A stretch of 64,000 nucleotides of DNA from contig NZ_JRWG01000005.1 in the NCBI RefSeq assembly GCF_001573155.1, positions 186,001 through 250,000 on the forward strand, read 5' to 3'. The notes under the pieces are model-generated. The model was not told the DNA's origin. It saw nothing but the letters and a program-made list of their open reading frames with translations, and made no database searches. Both the position numbers and the translations under genes were made by a program. Origin of the DNA: Aequorivita aquimaris (lineage in GTDB: Bacteria > Bacteroidota > Bacteroidia > Flavobacteriales > Flavobacteriaceae). This document shows, piece after piece, positions 8,820 to 19,190 of the stretch (position 1 is its first letter; every line of letters starts with the position of its first letter).

Positions 8820-9449
8820 TCAACCTTTAAATTTTAGGGGTAGATGCACTACACTCTTGGTTTCAAAAAAGTCTTCCTCAAAATAATCACTCAACGGAAA
8901 AACAGTTGCGGTTGTATAAATTTTTAACTCTTCAGTCAAATCGCCTCCCTTTAAATACAGGATTCCATTTCTGCGTTCGTGCAGGTTTTTTTTGGCAATT
9001 TTGCCATTTATCCAATGGACAAAGGTCTCCATTTGGGCGACGGCACGACTAACAATAAAATCATATTTCCCCGAAACAGTTTCCACTCGGGCATTTGTAG
9101 TCTTTACATTTTGTAGTTGCAGGCCAGCAACCACTTCTTCCACTACCTTTATTTTTTTTCCAATACTGTCCACCAAATGAAACTGTACTTCTGGAAATAA
9201 AATAGCCAGCGGGATACCCGGAAAACCACCGCCCGTGCCAACATCTAATATTTGTGAGCCGGGAAGAAAAGCTTGAATTTTTGCAATCCCTAAAGAATGT
9301 AATACATGCCGAAGGTAAAGTTCTTCAATATCTTTTCGTGAAACCACATTTATTTTAAGGTTCCAATCCTCATAAAGTTCCCGTAACTGCTCAAATTGTT
9401 GCTTTTGAATTTCGGTTAAGTTTGGAAAATATTTTAATATGAGTTCCAT
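8820..9449 (-). CDS. rsmG: 16S rRNA (guanine-527-N7)-methyltransferase RsmG
   Basis: A 209-aa protein of the GidB/RsmG family. The SAM-binding motif DVGTGGGFPGIP is at residues 69-80, followed by HLVDSIGKKIKVVEEV and the later VSRAVAQMETFV motif, all hallmark RsmG segments. The family methylates N7 of G527 in 16S rRNA in the cytoplasm; loss gives low-level streptomycin resistance in other bacteria. It is transcribed away from the desaturase gene, with a -7 element at 9466-9473 directly upstream, and converges with the NUDIX gene. Length is normal for the family. Confidence 0.95.
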   Translation of the reverse strand: MELILKYFPNLTEIQKQQFEQLRELYEDWNLKINVVSRKDIEELYLRHVLHSLGIAKIQAFLPGSQILDVGTGGGFPGIPLAILFPEVQFHLVDSIGKKIKVVEEVVAGLQLQNVKTTNARVETVSGKYDFIVSRAVAQMETFVHWINGKIAKKNLHERRNGILYLKGGDLTEELKIYTTATVFPLSDYFEEDFFETKSVVHLPLKFKG

Positions 9450-9465
9450 AATTTAATTTAAGAGG

Positions 9466-9473
9466 CAAAAGTA
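9466..9473 (-). promoter_or_regulatory. -7 promoter element for rsmG
   Basis: TACTTTTG on the minus strand, 16 bp before the rsmG start codon, matches TAnnTTTG. No convincing -33 TTG at the expected distance. Confidence 0.55.
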
Positions 9474-9528
9474 TGTTATCTTTGTGAAAATTATGATTTT
9501 GAATCTCTCGATTTTCGCAAAAGATAAT

Positions 9529-9536
9529 TATTTTTG
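9529..9536 (+). promoter_or_regulatory. -7 promoter element for the desaturase gene
   Basis: TATTTTTG matches TAnnTTTG 41 bp before the TTG start of the desaturase. Another match, TATCTTTG, lies at 9477-9484. Which one is used cannot be decided from sequence. Confidence 0.4.
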
Positions 9537-9577
9537 TGCTTTTCGCAGTAAAAATCCCCAGTTAATATATATATATT

Positions 9578-10678
9578 TTGACGTATACAAACTTAAATTT
9601 TTCCAGAGTTGACAGTGCTAAATTTTTCAGAACCCTAAATAGGCGTGTGAATGATTACTTTAAGGAAAATAATATAGCTAGAACTGGCAACTGGAAACTT
9701 CACTTGAAAACTATTGTGATGTTTTCATTATACCTTACCCCCTACTTTCTTTTGCTAACATTGGATTTTCCAGGGTGGGCCCAATTACTTTTTACCATAG
9801 TTATGGGCGTTGGTATGGCTGGCGTGGGAATGAATGTGATGCACGATGCTAATCACGGTTCCTATTCCTCAAAAAAATGGATCAATAAGGTAATGGGTGG
9901 CAGTATGTATATTCTTGCTGGAAATGTTTATAATTGGCAAGTGCAGCACAACGTTTTGCACCACACTTATACAAACATCCACGGCCACGACGAAGATTTG
10001 GAAGCGGGAAGGATTCTTCGTTTCTCCAAACATTCAAAATGGCACAGGTTTCATAAATTCCAACATTGGTATAGCATTTTCTTTTATGGCCTTTTAACCT
10101 TCAATTGGGTTCTAACTACTGACTTTTTTCAGACGAAAAGATATTTGGCACGTAAACTTTCCTATGGAAAACTTCCCAAACCCGTAACACAGTGGAGCAT
10201 CTTGGTCATTACCAAAATGATTTATGTGTCGCTTTGGATAGTTATTCCTATTCTTTTTTTCAATATTGTTTGGTGGAAAATTTTGCTAGGGTTCTTTATA
10301 ATGCATTATGTTGCAGGACTAATCTTGAGTATTGTTTTTCAACTTGCGCACGTGGTTGAGGACACTGAAATAATGCTTCCGGACGATAGCGGTACGATGA
10401 AAAACACTTGGGCTATCCATCAACTTTTTACCACTGTCAATTTTTCGACAAACAATAAAATTGTCAATTGGTACACTGGTGGTTTAAACCATCAAGTGGA
10501 GCATCATATTTTTCCAAATATTAGCCACATTCACTATAAGAATATTTCAAAAATTGTGAAGAGCACAACCAAGGAATTCAATTTACCTTACAAAGAATAT
10601 AAAACTACGCGCAAGGCTATTATTGCACATTTCAGACACTTAAAGGAAATGGGGCTAAAACCTGCAGTACCCGCTTAA
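9578..10678 (+). CDS. Membrane fatty-acid (acyl-CoA) desaturase
   Basis: A 366-aa integral-membrane di-iron desaturase. The three histidine boxes are visible: HDANH at 89-93, HNVLHH at 124-129 and NHQVEHH near 307-313; the last, QxxHH-type box is common in front-end and acyl-lipid desaturases. Hydrophobic segments around 45-85 and 205-255 form the membrane hairpins. It introduces a double bond into membrane acyl chains using oxygen and an electron donor. The start used is TTG at 9578; the first in-frame ATG is about 47 codons in and would remove the conserved FSRVDSAKFFRTLN segment, so TTG is preferred. The aminotransferase follows after 5 bp and is likely cotranscribed. Confidence 0.9.
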   Translation: MTYTNLNFSRVDSAKFFRTLNRRVNDYFKENNIARTGNWKLHLKTIVMFSLYLTPYFLLLTLDFPGWAQLLFTIVMGVGMAGVGMNVMHDANHGSYSSKKWINKVMGGSMYILAGNVYNWQVQHNVLHHTYTNIHGHDEDLEAGRILRFSKHSKWHRFHKFQHWYSIFFYGLLTFNWVLTTDFFQTKRYLARKLSYGKLPKPVTQWSILVITKMIYVSLWIVIPILFFNIVWWKILLGFFIMHYVAGLILSIVFQLAHVVEDTEIMLPDDSGTMKNTWAIHQLFTTVNFSTNNKIVNWYTGGLNHQVEHHIFPNISHIHYKNISKIVKSTTKEFNLPYKEYKTTRKAIIAHFRHLKEMGLKPAVPA

Positions 10679-10683
10679 TTATT

Positions 10684-11871
10684 ATGGACAACAGACTTTC
10701 AAAACGTGTGAATGAGATGGCTACATCTGCCACTCTGGCAATGGCAGCCAAAACAAGAGAACTAAAGGAGCAAGGGATAGATATTATAGGTTTAAGCCTG
10801 GGAGAGCCAGATTTTCCAGTTCCTGAATTCATAAAAGATGCCGCTATTCAGGCCATTAAAGATAATTATCATTCCTATACACCAGTTGACGGTTATGGCG
10901 ATTTAAAAAAAGCCATCATCACAAAATTTAAAAGAGACAATAATTTAGAATATAAACCTTCCCAAATTGTTGTTTCTACTGGCGCTAAGCAATCATTGGC
11001 AAATTTGACAATGGTACTATTGGATGAAGGCGATGAAGTTTTATTGCCTGCACCCTATTGGGTAAGTTATGCAGACCAATGTAAGGTAGCTGGAGGTATA
11101 CCGAAGGAGATCCCTACTTCAATAGAAACAGATTTTAAGGTAACGGCAGAGGCACTCGAAGAAGCAATTACCCCAAAAACCAAAATGATAATTTATAGCT
11201 CCCCTTGCAATCCAAGCGGCTCGGTTTACAGTAAAAAGGAGCTTAGAAAGCTAGCTGATGTATTGGTAAAGTATCCAGACATTATCGTAATCAGTGATGA
11301 AATTTACGAACATATCAATTTTAGTGGCGGTCACGCTTCTATGGCAGAATTTGATGATATGTACGATCGTACTGTAGTAGTAAACGGCGTTTCCAAAGCA
11401 TTCTCTATGACTGGTTGGCGCATCGGTTACATTGGCGGCCCGGAATGGATTGCCAGAGCTTGCAACAAGATGCAAGGGCAAGTAACCAGCGGCGCTAATG
11501 CCATTGCGCAAAGAGCTACAATTACTGCCTTAGAAAATCCACCGAGCAAGATTCAGTTTATGGTAGATGCCTTTAAGGAGAGAAGAAAGTTGATATTGGG
11601 TCTACTTTCGGAAATTGAAGGTTTCCAAACCAACGAACCCGAAGGTGCTTTTTATGTATTTCCCGATGTTTCCTATTTCTTTGGAAAAACATTGCGGGGC
11701 AAAAACATAAACACTGCTTCTGATTTTTCATTATATCTTTTAGAGGAAGCCAAGGTAGCGACCGTAACCGGTGAAGCCTTTGGAGATCCAAACTGTATTC
11801 GCCTATCTTATGCAGCTTCAGAAACGGAAATAAAAGAAGCTATGCGGCGGATTAAGGAAGCTGTAGCTTAA
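10684..11871 (+). CDS. PLP-dependent class I aminotransferase (aspartate aminotransferase-like)
   Basis: A 395-aa fold-type I aminotransferase. Family motifs in order: LSLGEPDFPVP (substrate/cofactor region near 38), STGAKQSLANL (PLP phosphate region near 99), PCNPSG near 178, SDEIYEH near 205, and the PLP-binding lysine in VSKAFSMTGWRIGY (Lys near 238), ending with the conserved RLSYA arginine region (carboxylate binding). This is the aspartate/prephenate-type aminotransferase I-gamma branch; the exact amino-donor is not fixed by sequence. It starts 5 bp after the desaturase stop and is ended by a strong terminator at 11881-11916. Confidence 0.9.
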   Translation: MDNRLSKRVNEMATSATLAMAAKTRELKEQGIDIIGLSLGEPDFPVPEFIKDAAIQAIKDNYHSYTPVDGYGDLKKAIITKFKRDNNLEYKPSQIVVSTGAKQSLANLTMVLLDEGDEVLLPAPYWVSYADQCKVAGGIPKEIPTSIETDFKVTAEALEEAITPKTKMIIYSSPCNPSGSVYSKKELRKLADVLVKYPDIIVISDEIYEHINFSGGHASMAEFDDMYDRTVVVNGVSKAFSMTGWRIGYIGGPEWIARACNKMQGQVTSGANAIAQRATITALENPPSKIQFMVDAFKERRKLILGLLSEIEGFQTNEPEGAFYVFPDVSYFFGKTLRGKNINTASDFSLYLLEEAKVATVTGEAFGDPNCIRLSYAASETEIKEAMRRIKEAVA

Positions 11872-11880
11872 TCTATTTAA

Positions 11881-11919
11881 AAAACGGGATTGGTTAAAGT
11901 TACTCAATCCCGTTTTCAT
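11881..11919 (+). terminator. Rho-independent terminator
   Basis: A 12-bp stem AAAACGGGATTG / CAATCCCGTTTT with a 12-base loop, followed by a T-rich stretch, 9 bp after the aminotransferase stop. Confidence 0.9.
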
Positions 11920-11980
11920 TTTACAATTTATCAGTACTTTAGACGCTTATATTTTTTTAATTTAATCCCTATCATTAATA

Positions 11981-14893
11981 ATGAAAACTAAAATTACCTT
12001 AATTCTATTTTTCTTTGCCCTTATCTTTAACGTGCAGGCTCAGGAAAAAACTAATGCTACTTATGTTGGTACCGTGGGCTCTGTAGAGCACGTACCTTCT
12101 ATTTCTTCGCAAACCAATTTAGCTCCCGCTAGAGTTAAAGAGCAAGTAATGCAAGACGGAAGAGCATCAAGAAATTTGATTATCCCTGGAAAAGATCCAC
12201 AGATAGAAGATGATTATTTCAAAAGAAATCCAGATAAAATGGAGCAAGTGCTTAGCGGAAGAGCCCCTACACTTGTTTTTGATGCGGCTCAATCAAGTTC
12301 GCAACCCACAGACCCGTCGATCGGAGTAGGACCAAATCACGCCGTTGTGGTATTTAATACTGGGTTCAGAATTTTTGACAAAAGTGGTAACCCACTTACT
12401 GGACAAATATCTCCAAATCCTACAATTTTCCCTAACGGAGGATGTTGCGACCTTACCATTTCATATGACAATGCTGCCGATAGATGGGTTATGACCTTTT
12501 TGGGCAACGGTGCGCAAATTGCTGTATCAGATGGTCCTGACCCCGTAAATGATGGGTGGTATGTTTATACCATTCCTCAAATTAATGACTACCAAAAGCT
12601 TTCAGTTTGGAGCGATGGTTATTATATGACAGATAATACTTCGGCCACTAACAAAATTTACGCGATGGAGCGAACTAAAATGCTAGCTGGTGATCCAACT
12701 GCACAAATAATTGGTTTTCCACTTCCCGGAATTGTAACTAGTGGTTTTTACAGCCCTCAAGCGTTAAATGTAACCAATGACGATCTTCCAGCTCCTGGAG
12801 GTTTGCCTATTGTTTATTTACAAGATGATGCTTGGTCTGGAGTTTCTCAAGATCACGTAAAACTTTGGACGGTAGATGTTAATTGGGCAAGTCCAGGAAG
12901 TTCTACCATTTCTGCGCCAGTAGAATTAACTACCACTCCTTTTATCTCAGTTTTTGACGGCGGAAGTTTCTCAAATTTAGCTCAACCAGGCGGTGGCGCA
13001 GACATTGATGCACTACAAGCAACTATCATGAACCAAGCACAATTCAGAAAGTTTGGAGGCCACAATTCAGCAGTTTTTAATTTCGTTGTTGATACTGATG
13101 CATCAGGAGGAGAGTTGGCTGGAATACGTTGGTTTGAATTAAGACAACCTGGAGATGGCCAGCCTTGGTCCATTTACCAAGAGGGCACCTATACATCACC
13201 TGACGGAAAACACGCATGGCACGCCAGTATGATGATGGATGTACAAGGGAACATTGGAATGGGCTATACGGCTATGGCAGGACCCACAACACCTGATCCA
13301 ACTACCAAAAGAGTAAGTTCATACTATACTGGTCGATATGCAAGTGATCCTCTAAATACAATGACTATCTCTGAAGAATTGATTGCAGCCGGAAACCAAA
13401 ACATTCCTGGGCTTCGTTATGGCGATTATAGCAAAATTGATTTAGACCCTTCTAACGATAAAGAATTTTGGTTCATCAATGAGTATATGAACAACGGTAG
13501 AAAGGATGTAGTTGGGGTTTTCCAAATTGCACCTAACTTCAATAACGATGTAGGAGTTGTAAGTATCGACTCTCCCGTAACAGGAACACTTTCCAATAGC
13601 GAAACTGTAACCGTTACTATTTTTAATTACGGACAAAATAGCGCTTCAAACTTTCCTGTAACATTTCAGGTTGATGGTGGAACTGTTATTTCAGAAACCT
13701 TTACCGGAACCATTGCATCAGCCGAAACGGCCCAGTATACCTTTACCGCTACTGCTAACTTGGGTACAGTGGGACAAACCTATACAATTGTTGCAGCAAC
13801 CAATTTAGCTGGTGATGAAGACACAACAAACGACTCCAGAACAAAAATGGTTACCTACTTAGAGCCAAATGATATTGGCGTGAGTGCCATTACATCTCCT
13901 GTGTCTGGCACTGACCTAACTGCTACAGAAGACATCGTGGTTACCGTTACAAACTTTGGCGGTGAGCCTCAATCAAATTTTGATGTGTCCTATGATTTGG
14001 AAGGAACTGTTGTTACCGAAGTATTTACTGGCACTCTGGCAGGAAACACTTCTACTTCTTATACGTTTGCCCAAACTGGTGATTTTTCTGCTTTGGGAAC
14101 GTATAATCTAAGTGCTTACACATCATTGCCTGGCGATAGCGATACTTCAAATGATATAACCTCTGTAATTATTATAAAACAAAATTGTCAACCAACTGGC
14201 GACTGTACTCTTGGCGATGGATTACAGCTTTTCAATGTTACAGATATAAACAATCCTTCTGCTTGTGAAGGCTATGGAGACTTCACAGACCTTGTGGCTG
14301 GAATGGAAGCAGATACAACCTATGACCTTACAATAACTACTGGTTATGGAGATCAATTTATTCGTGTTTGGATAGATTTTAATGATGATTTTGTTTTTAC
14401 AAATGATGAAACCGTTGTAAATAATGTAGAAGTTGCTTCTGGTCAAGGTTCTGGAAATTACACCATAACAACAGATCTTGTTGTTCCTGCTGGAGTGCCA
14501 TCTGGCCAGCATTTAATGCGTGCCAAAACTAATTGGAATGCTCCCGTACCGGATGATGCTTGTGAGGAAACCACCTTTGGCGAAACAGAAGATTATTCCG
14601 TACAAATTGGTACCGTGGGAGTTACAGACAATATTTTTGACGAAAATGGCTTAACAATATTGTCGTTGGATAATAACAAATTTGACGTTAGCTTAAAAAC
14701 TGTAAATTATACCGAATCAATGAACCTTTCGGTTTACAATACTTTAGGACAGCGATTGTTATACAAAAAGCTGGAAAACAACGGTAATGGTTACAAATAT
14801 AAGCTTGACATGAGCTATGTAGCCACAGGCGTTTATTTAGTTCGCGTTGGAAATAAAGAAAACGGAAGAGTAAAACGAATCATCGTTAAATAA
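11981..14893 (+). CDS. Large T9SS cargo protein with CARDB repeats and GEVED domain
   Basis: A 970-aa secreted protein: signal peptide (1-20, VQA|Q), an unrecognised beta-rich N-terminal region of about 500 residues that starts with a charged propeptide-like stretch and contains [16 protein letters not shown] near 108, two tandem CARDB-type modules (about 522-625 and 630-728, each beginning ND(V/I)GV and ending with a DTxND strand), a GEVED-type module (about 746-873, ending [10 protein letters not shown]), and a type A sorting domain (about 890-970, ending KRIIVK). The N-terminal region resembles beta-propeller-like secreted proteins of flavobacteria but I cannot name an activity. It is a single-gene unit between two terminators. 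Probably surface-exposed or released. Confidence 0.8.
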   Translation: MKTKITLILFFFALIFNVQAQEKTNATYVGTVGSVEHVPSISSQTNLAPARVKEQVMQDGRASRNLIIPGKDPQIEDDYFKRNPDKMEQVLSGRAPTLVFDAAQSSSQPTDPSIGVGPNHAVVVFNTGFRIFDKSGNPLTGQISPNPTIFPNGGCCDLTISYDNAADRWVMTFLGNGAQIAVSDGPDPVNDGWYVYTIPQINDYQKLSVWSDGYYMTDNTSATNKIYAMERTKMLAGDPTAQIIGFPLPGIVTSGFYSPQALNVTNDDLPAPGGLPIVYLQDDAWSGVSQDHVKLWTVDVNWASPGSSTISAPVELTTTPFISVFDGGSFSNLAQPGGGADIDALQATIMNQAQFRKFGGHNSAVFNFVVDTDASGGELAGIRWFELRQPGDGQPWSIYQEGTYTSPDGKHAWHASMMMDVQGNIGMGYTAMAGPTTPDPTTKRVSSYYTGRYASDPLNTMTISEELIAAGNQNIPGLRYGDYSKIDLDPSNDKEFWFINEYMNNGRKDVVGVFQIAPNFNNDVGVVSIDSPVTGTLSNSETVTVTIFNYGQNSASNFPVTFQVDGGTVISETFTGTIASAETAQYTFTATANLGTVGQTYTIVAATNLAGDEDTTNDSRTKMVTYLEPNDIGVSAITSPVSGTDLTATEDIVVTVTNFGGEPQSNFDVSYDLEGTVVTEVFTGTLAGNTSTSYTFAQTGDFSALGTYNLSAYTSLPGDSDTSNDITSVIIIKQNCQPTGDCTLGDGLQLFNVTDINNPSACEGYGDFTDLVAGMEADTTYDLTITTGYGDQFIRVWIDFNDDFVFTNDETVVNNVEVASGQGSGNYTITTDLVVPAGVPSGQHLMRAKTNWNAPVPDDACEETTFGETEDYSVQIGTVGVTDNIFDENGLTILSLDNNKFDVSLKTVNYTESMNLSVYNTLGQRLLYKKLENNGNGYKYKLDMSYVATGVYLVRVGNKENGRVKRIIVK

Positions 14894-14916
14894 TTCCAAA
14901 GAATATTTATTTGAAT

Positions 14917-14949
14917 AACCCAAAGTACAAAATGTGCTTTGGGTTTTTT
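14917..14949 (+). terminator. Rho-independent terminator
   Basis: Stem AACCCAAAG / CTTTGGGTT followed by TTTTTT, 24 bp after the 970-aa gene. It lies inside the region that a TTG-initiated extension of purT would cover, which argues against that extension. Confidence 0.9.
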
Positions 14950-14988
14950 CATGAAATCAATTGCTGTATTTTTACAGAAAAACATACA

Positions 14989-16155
14989 ATGGCGAAAATT
15001 TTACTACTGGGAAGCGGAGAATTGGGCAAGGAATTTACAATTGCCGCAAAAAGAATTGGGCAAACCGTTATAGCTGTTGACAGTTATGAGAATGCACCCG
15101 CAGCCCAGATAGCAGATATTTCAGAAGTAATAAACATGCTCGATGGCAATGCGTTGGATGCCCTTGTTGAGAAACACAAGCCAGACTATATAGTTCCCGA
15201 GATTGAAGCCATACGCACCGAACGTTTTTACGAATATGAAAAACAAGGTTATACCGTAATCCCTTCTGCAAAGGCAGCAAACTTTACGATGAACCGAAAA
15301 GCCATTCGGGATTTGGCCGCCAATGAATTGGGTTTAAAGACCGCCAAATATCGCTACGCAACCTCAGCCGAAAGTCTTAAAAATGCGGTTTCGGAAATTG
15401 GGATGCCCTGTGTTGTAAAACCGCTGATGTCTTCCAGCGGAAAAGGTCAAAGTACTATAAAGACCGAGGCAGATATTGAAAAAGCCTGGAAGTATTCACA
15501 AGAAGGATCCCGTGGTGATGTGGCCGAAGTAATCGTGGAAGCCTTTGTAAATTTCAACTATGAAATAACCCTCCTAACTGTAACACAGCGTAACGGCATA
15601 ACACTTTTCTGCCCTCCTATCGGCCATCGGCAGGAACGCGGGGATTATATGGAAAGTTGGCAACCGGCTCCAATGAAAAATGAAATTTTGGAAGAAGCCC
15701 AGCAAATGGCAGAAAAAGTGACAACCGCCTTATCGGGTTGCGGTGTTTGGGGAGTTGAATTTTTTGTAGCGGATGATGGAGTGTATTTTTCGGAACTCTC
15801 GCCCAGACCTCACGATACAGGAATGGTTACGCTTGCAAAAACACAAAACTTCAACGAGTTTGAATTGCATCTCCGTGCAATTCTGGGGCTTCCAATTTCT
15901 GAAATAACACAGGAGCGTATTGGCTCCAGTGCTGTAATTTTAGCTATGGAAAATTCTGAAAACCCCACCTATGAAGGTTTGGAAAAGGTAGCTGCTTCAC
16001 CAAAAACAGATTTCAGGATTTTTGGCAAACCTACTTCTCGTCCTTTTCGAAGAATGGGGGTTGTTTTAACACACGATAATCTAGGTGGCGATATTTCTGA
16101 AGTAACCGAAAAGGCCAAAAATTTAGCAAGTCAAATAAAGGTCATTTCAGAATAA
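14989..16155 (+). CDS. purT: Formate-dependent phosphoribosylglycinamide formyltransferase PurT
   Basis: A 389-aa ATP-grasp enzyme that makes formyl-GAR from GAR, formate and ATP, the third step of purine synthesis, in the cytoplasm. Visible features: N-terminal [12 protein letters not shown] nucleotide-fold motif, the PEIEAI segment, ATP-grasp lysine region [13 protein letters not shown], and the C-terminal [15 protein letters not shown] signature specific to PurT/PurK-type enzymes. The start is ATG at 14989. An upstream in-frame TTG at 14911 would place 26 extra codons over a transcription terminator and is rejected. It converges with trkH, with only 17 bp between stops. Another purine gene, purH, lies far away at 54819. 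Confidence 0.95.
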   Translation: MAKILLLGSGELGKEFTIAAKRIGQTVIAVDSYENAPAAQIADISEVINMLDGNALDALVEKHKPDYIVPEIEAIRTERFYEYEKQGYTVIPSAKAANFTMNRKAIRDLAANELGLKTAKYRYATSAESLKNAVSEIGMPCVVKPLMSSSGKGQSTIKTEADIEKAWKYSQEGSRGDVAEVIVEAFVNFNYEITLLTVTQRNGITLFCPPIGHRQERGDYMESWQPAPMKNEILEEAQQMAEKVTTALSGCGVWGVEFFVADDGVYFSELSPRPHDTGMVTLAKTQNFNEFELHLRAILGLPISEITQERIGSSAVILAMENSENPTYEGLEKVAASPKTDFRIFGKPTSRPFRRMGVVLTHDNLGGDISEVTEKAKNLASQIKVISE

Positions 16156-16172
16156 ATCTGAAGTTTTTAAAA

Positions 16173-17678
16173 CTATCTATTTCTCCAGAAAAAAGGAGTA
16201 AGCAGAATAAGCACGGTAAAGAGTTCCAACCTACCAATTAGCATCAAAAAGCTGGACCACCACTTGGCGGCGGCAGGTAAAGCTGCATAATTGTTTACCG
16301 GGCCAAGATCACCCAGCGCAGGACCCACATTTCCCAAGGTAGATGCCGCACCGCCGAGCGCCGTGTTAAAATCAAGGCCTAACCAAGAAAAAACCAAGGT
16401 TCCCATTATAAAGGAAAGCATGTACAGAATAAAGAAGCCCAGGATATTAAAAACAATGGGCTGTGGCACGGCTTTGCTATTATAGCGCACCGGTAAAATG
16501 GCGTGTGGATGCAGCGTTCGTTTAAATTCCAAAACGCCATTCCTGATCATAATCAAGTGTCGCATTACCTTAATTCCCCCCGCGGTGGATCCGGCACAGC
16601 CTCCTAAAAACATCATTCCGAAAAAGAAGATGGTTAAAAACGGAGTCCAAAGCGTATAGTCCGCACTTACGAAACCGGTAGTCGTAATGATAGTTAAAAC
16701 TTGGAACAGGGCATGGCGAAAGGCACTTTCAAAAGGTCCCCATACCATCGGGTGCCCAATACTGGAAATGGCCACGTCTGCCTCAAAATAGATTAGCAAC
16801 GAAGCTACAACCGTAAGCCCGATAATGAGTGCCGAATACATTTTAAACTCTTCATCCTGAAATATTTTTTGAAATTTTCGCTTAAAGGCGAAATAGCTTA
16901 AAACGAAATTACTGCCCGCCAAAAACATAAATACAATAATGATGTACTGCACCATAGGGTTATCGTTCCAATAAGCAACGCTAGCATTTTTTGTTGAAAA
17001 ACCTCCCGTACTCAAAGTGGCCAACGAATGGTTTATGGCGTCGAAAAAACTCATCCCGGCAAGTTTCAGCAGCACTGTTTCTGCCAAGGTATAACCTACG
17101 TAAATTAACCAAAGTCTTTTTGCGGTATCCGTAATTCTCGGATGCAGTTTGTCCCCACCGGGACCGGGAGCTTCGGCAGCAAAAAGCTGCATACCGCCAA
17201 TCCCCAGCAATGGCAAAATAGCAATTGCCAAAACAATAATCCCCATCCCGCCAATCCAATGCGTGATACTTCTCCAGAAAAGCACACCATTGGGAATGCT
17301 TTCAATATCGGTCAAAATAGATGCACCCGTCGTGGTATATCCACTCATCGTTTCGAAAAAGGCATTGGTAAAACTGGGAATGGCCCCGGTAAAAATATAC
17401 GGCAACGTACCGATAAGGGCCATAAAAATCCAACAGAAAGTTACTATTATATAGCCTTCCCTTTTTTGGATTTCCTTCCGGTGGTTTTTGGTCAACAGCA
17501 TAATGGCGCCCCCAATTCCCAAGGCGACCGATCCGGCCAATAGCATTTCTTTGAGCACGCCGTCCTTATAATACCAACTTACTATCGAGGAAAGAAGCAT
17601 AAAACCACCGTTCACCATGAGCAAAAGCCCCATTAGGTGCGAAATGATTTTATAATTGAGTTTGGTGATTGAATTCAT
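16173..17678 (-). CDS. trkH: Potassium uptake protein TrkH
   Basis: A 501-aa polytopic membrane protein, the ion-conducting subunit of the Trk potassium system. The four pseudo-repeated selectivity-loop motifs can be seen: TTTGAS near 115, STGGFST near 222, TTTGFVS near 329 and TLGNVGPALG near 445. An N-terminal cluster of hydrophobic helices and the GGCAGSTAGGIK segment are typical of TrkH/KtrB. Its start overlaps the stop of trkA by one base (TAATG), so the two are translationally coupled. The 3-prime end abuts purT. Confidence 0.95.
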   Translation of the reverse strand: MNSITKLNYKIISHLMGLLLMVNGGFMLLSSIVSWYYKDGVLKEMLLAGSVALGIGGAIMLLTKNHRKEIQKREGYIIVTFCWIFMALIGTLPYIFTGAIPSFTNAFFETMSGYTTTGASILTDIESIPNGVLFWRSITHWIGGMGIIVLAIAILPLLGIGGMQLFAAEAPGPGGDKLHPRITDTAKRLWLIYVGYTLAETVLLKLAGMSFFDAINHSLATLSTGGFSTKNASVAYWNDNPMVQYIIIVFMFLAGSNFVLSYFAFKRKFQKIFQDEEFKMYSALIIGLTVVASLLIYFEADVAISSIGHPMVWGPFESAFRHALFQVLTIITTTGFVSADYTLWTPFLTIFFFGMMFLGGCAGSTAGGIKVMRHLIMIRNGVLEFKRTLHPHAILPVRYNSKAVPQPIVFNILGFFILYMLSFIMGTLVFSWLGLDFNTALGGAASTLGNVGPALGDLGPVNNYAALPAAAKWWSSFLMLIGRLELFTVLILLTPFFWRNR

Positions 17679-19027
17679 TATATAAAAAGCTTTTCAACCT
17701 TTCCGATGGATTGCGGAAGGCAGCAAACCACTACCCTGTCCCCACTTTTTATTTCGAAATCGCCCAAGGCAATGATGCCCTCGCCGTTCCTAACTACCCC
17801 GCCAATAATGGCCGAGACCGGAAAATCGAGATCTTTTATTTTTTTGTTGCAAACTTTGGAATGGGAATACACCACAAATTCCAATAATTCCGCATTCATA
17901 TTGTTTAGCTTGGTCATGGCCACCACCTCCCCCTTGCGGACATAGCGAAAAATATTGTTCGCGGCCAATAATTTTTTGTTGATCAATGTATCAATACCAA
18001 TGGAGTGCGAAAGCTGAAAATAATCCATATTCTCTACCAGGGCGATTGCTTTCTTAACTCCTTTTGATTTTGCTACCAAGCAGGACATAATATTGGTTTC
18101 GCTATTTCCGGTTACGGCAATAAAAGCGTCCATATCTTCTATGGATTCTTCATTCAATAAATCTACATTTCTGCCATCGCCGTTTATAACCAGGCAACCG
18201 GGAATGTCATCGGCAATTTCAAAAGCCTTGTCCTTGCTGCTTTCAAAAAGTTTTACGTTAAACTTGTTCTTGCACAGATCTTTTGCGGTTTTGTAACCGA
18301 TCTTACTTCCACCCAGAATCATCACATTTTTAATTTCCTGCTTACTTTTTCCCGACAGCTTAAAAATTTGGTCATCGCCTTTCTGCACAGTGGTGAAATA
18401 AACCTGATCGCCTTCCTTAAATTGCGTATCGCCGCGCGGAATGATAGTGTACTGGGTGCCATAGCGCTGCAAGGCAATGGGCACAAACTGCAACTCGGGA
18501 TAGACTTTTGCCATTTCCTTTACCGACTTTCCCACAAAGGCAGAAGTGCGCGACAGGCTCAGCCCGATCATCGTCAAGGCGCCATCCTCAAATTCGTAAC
18601 TTTCATTGAAGGCGCTTTGGCTGAGCAGCAATTCAATTTCATTTGAGGCCAAGGATTCCGGGGAAATCAATTCGTCGATTCCGAATTTCTCAAAACCCAC
18701 CTCATCCTTTCTGTCAATAAATTCAGTATTGGAGATTCGGGCTATGGTGCGTTTGGCCCCCAATTGTTTGGCAAGCACGCAAACGGTGATGTTAGTGGTT
18801 TCGCTTGAAGTTACCGCAATTACAAGATCAGTCTCATCTACTCTGGAATCCTTCAAAACGGCTATAGAGGTAGAATCGCCGCGCACTACCCGTATATCCA
18901 GATGTGCATCTGCGTGGGCAAGTGCCTCGCGGTTGGTGTCAATAAGCGTAATGTTTTGCGATTCAAAAGACAGCAATTTCGCAAGGTGAAACCCCACTTC
19001 GCCGGCACCGGCAATGATGATTTTCAT
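17678..19027 (-). CDS. trkA: Trk potassium transport regulator TrkA
   Basis: A 449-aa cytoplasmic peripheral protein with two tandem RCK units. The first NAD-binding Rossmann motif is GAGEVGFH (7-14) followed by an acidic DTNREAL strand end; the second is GGSKIGYKTA near 234. Each is followed by a TrkA-C regulatory domain (about 145-225 and 365-449). It gates TrkH in response to NAD(H)/ATP. First gene of the trkA-trkH operon, driven by a promoter at 19062-19096 that is back to back with the ubiE promoter. Confidence 0.95.
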   Translation of the reverse strand: MKIIIAGAGEVGFHLAKLLSFESQNITLIDTNREALAHADAHLDIRVVRGDSTSIAVLKDSRVDETDLVIAVTSSETTNITVCVLAKQLGAKRTIARISNTEFIDRKDEVGFEKFGIDELISPESLASNEIELLLSQSAFNESYEFEDGALTMIGLSLSRTSAFVGKSVKEMAKVYPELQFVPIALQRYGTQYTIIPRGDTQFKEGDQVYFTTVQKGDDQIFKLSGKSKQEIKNVMILGGSKIGYKTAKDLCKNKFNVKLFESSKDKAFEIADDIPGCLVINGDGRNVDLLNEESIEDMDAFIAVTGNSETNIMSCLVAKSKGVKKAIALVENMDYFQLSHSIGIDTLINKKLLAANNIFRYVRKGEVVAMTKLNNMNAELLEFVVYSHSKVCNKKIKDLDFPVSAIIGGVVRNGEGIIALGDFEIKSGDRVVVCCLPQSIGKVEKLFI

Positions 19028-19061
19028 TGAGTTATTAGTTTAGGGTTTAAAATAAACAGTG

Positions 19062-19096
19062 CAAAGATATAGAAATAAAAGGCACTGAAGGACAAA
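19062..19096 (-). promoter_or_regulatory. Promoter for trkA-trkH
   Basis: On the minus strand TATCTTTG (19062-19069) matches TAnnTTTG, with TTTG (19093-19096) 23 bp upstream as a -33 box. Confidence 0.6.
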
Positions 19097-19144
19097 TCAT
19101 TTTTGATGAATAAGCTAGGGCAAAAGTCTGAAACTTAAACAAAG

Positions 19145-19177
19145 TTGACAACACCTCTTAAAAAATATGTAGTTTTG
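19145..19177 (+). promoter_or_regulatory. Promoter for ubiE-porT
   Basis: TTGACA (19145-19150) and TAGTTTTG (19170-19177) give -33 and -7 elements; from TTG to the -7 element the gap is 22 bp. The ATG follows 13 bp after the -7 element, so the leader is very short. Confidence 0.7.
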
Positions 19178-19190
19178 CAAGCGCAATTTT

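Noticed and set aside
14911-14988. 26-codon TTG-initiated extension of purT
   Set aside because: It covers a strong terminator hairpin and T-run, and the ATG at 14989 gives the usual PurT N-terminus and length.
16173-19027. trk region as possible horizontally acquired DNA because it looks richer in GC
   Set aside because: The difference is modest by eye, the genes are ordinary housekeeping transport genes, and they use native-type promoters.
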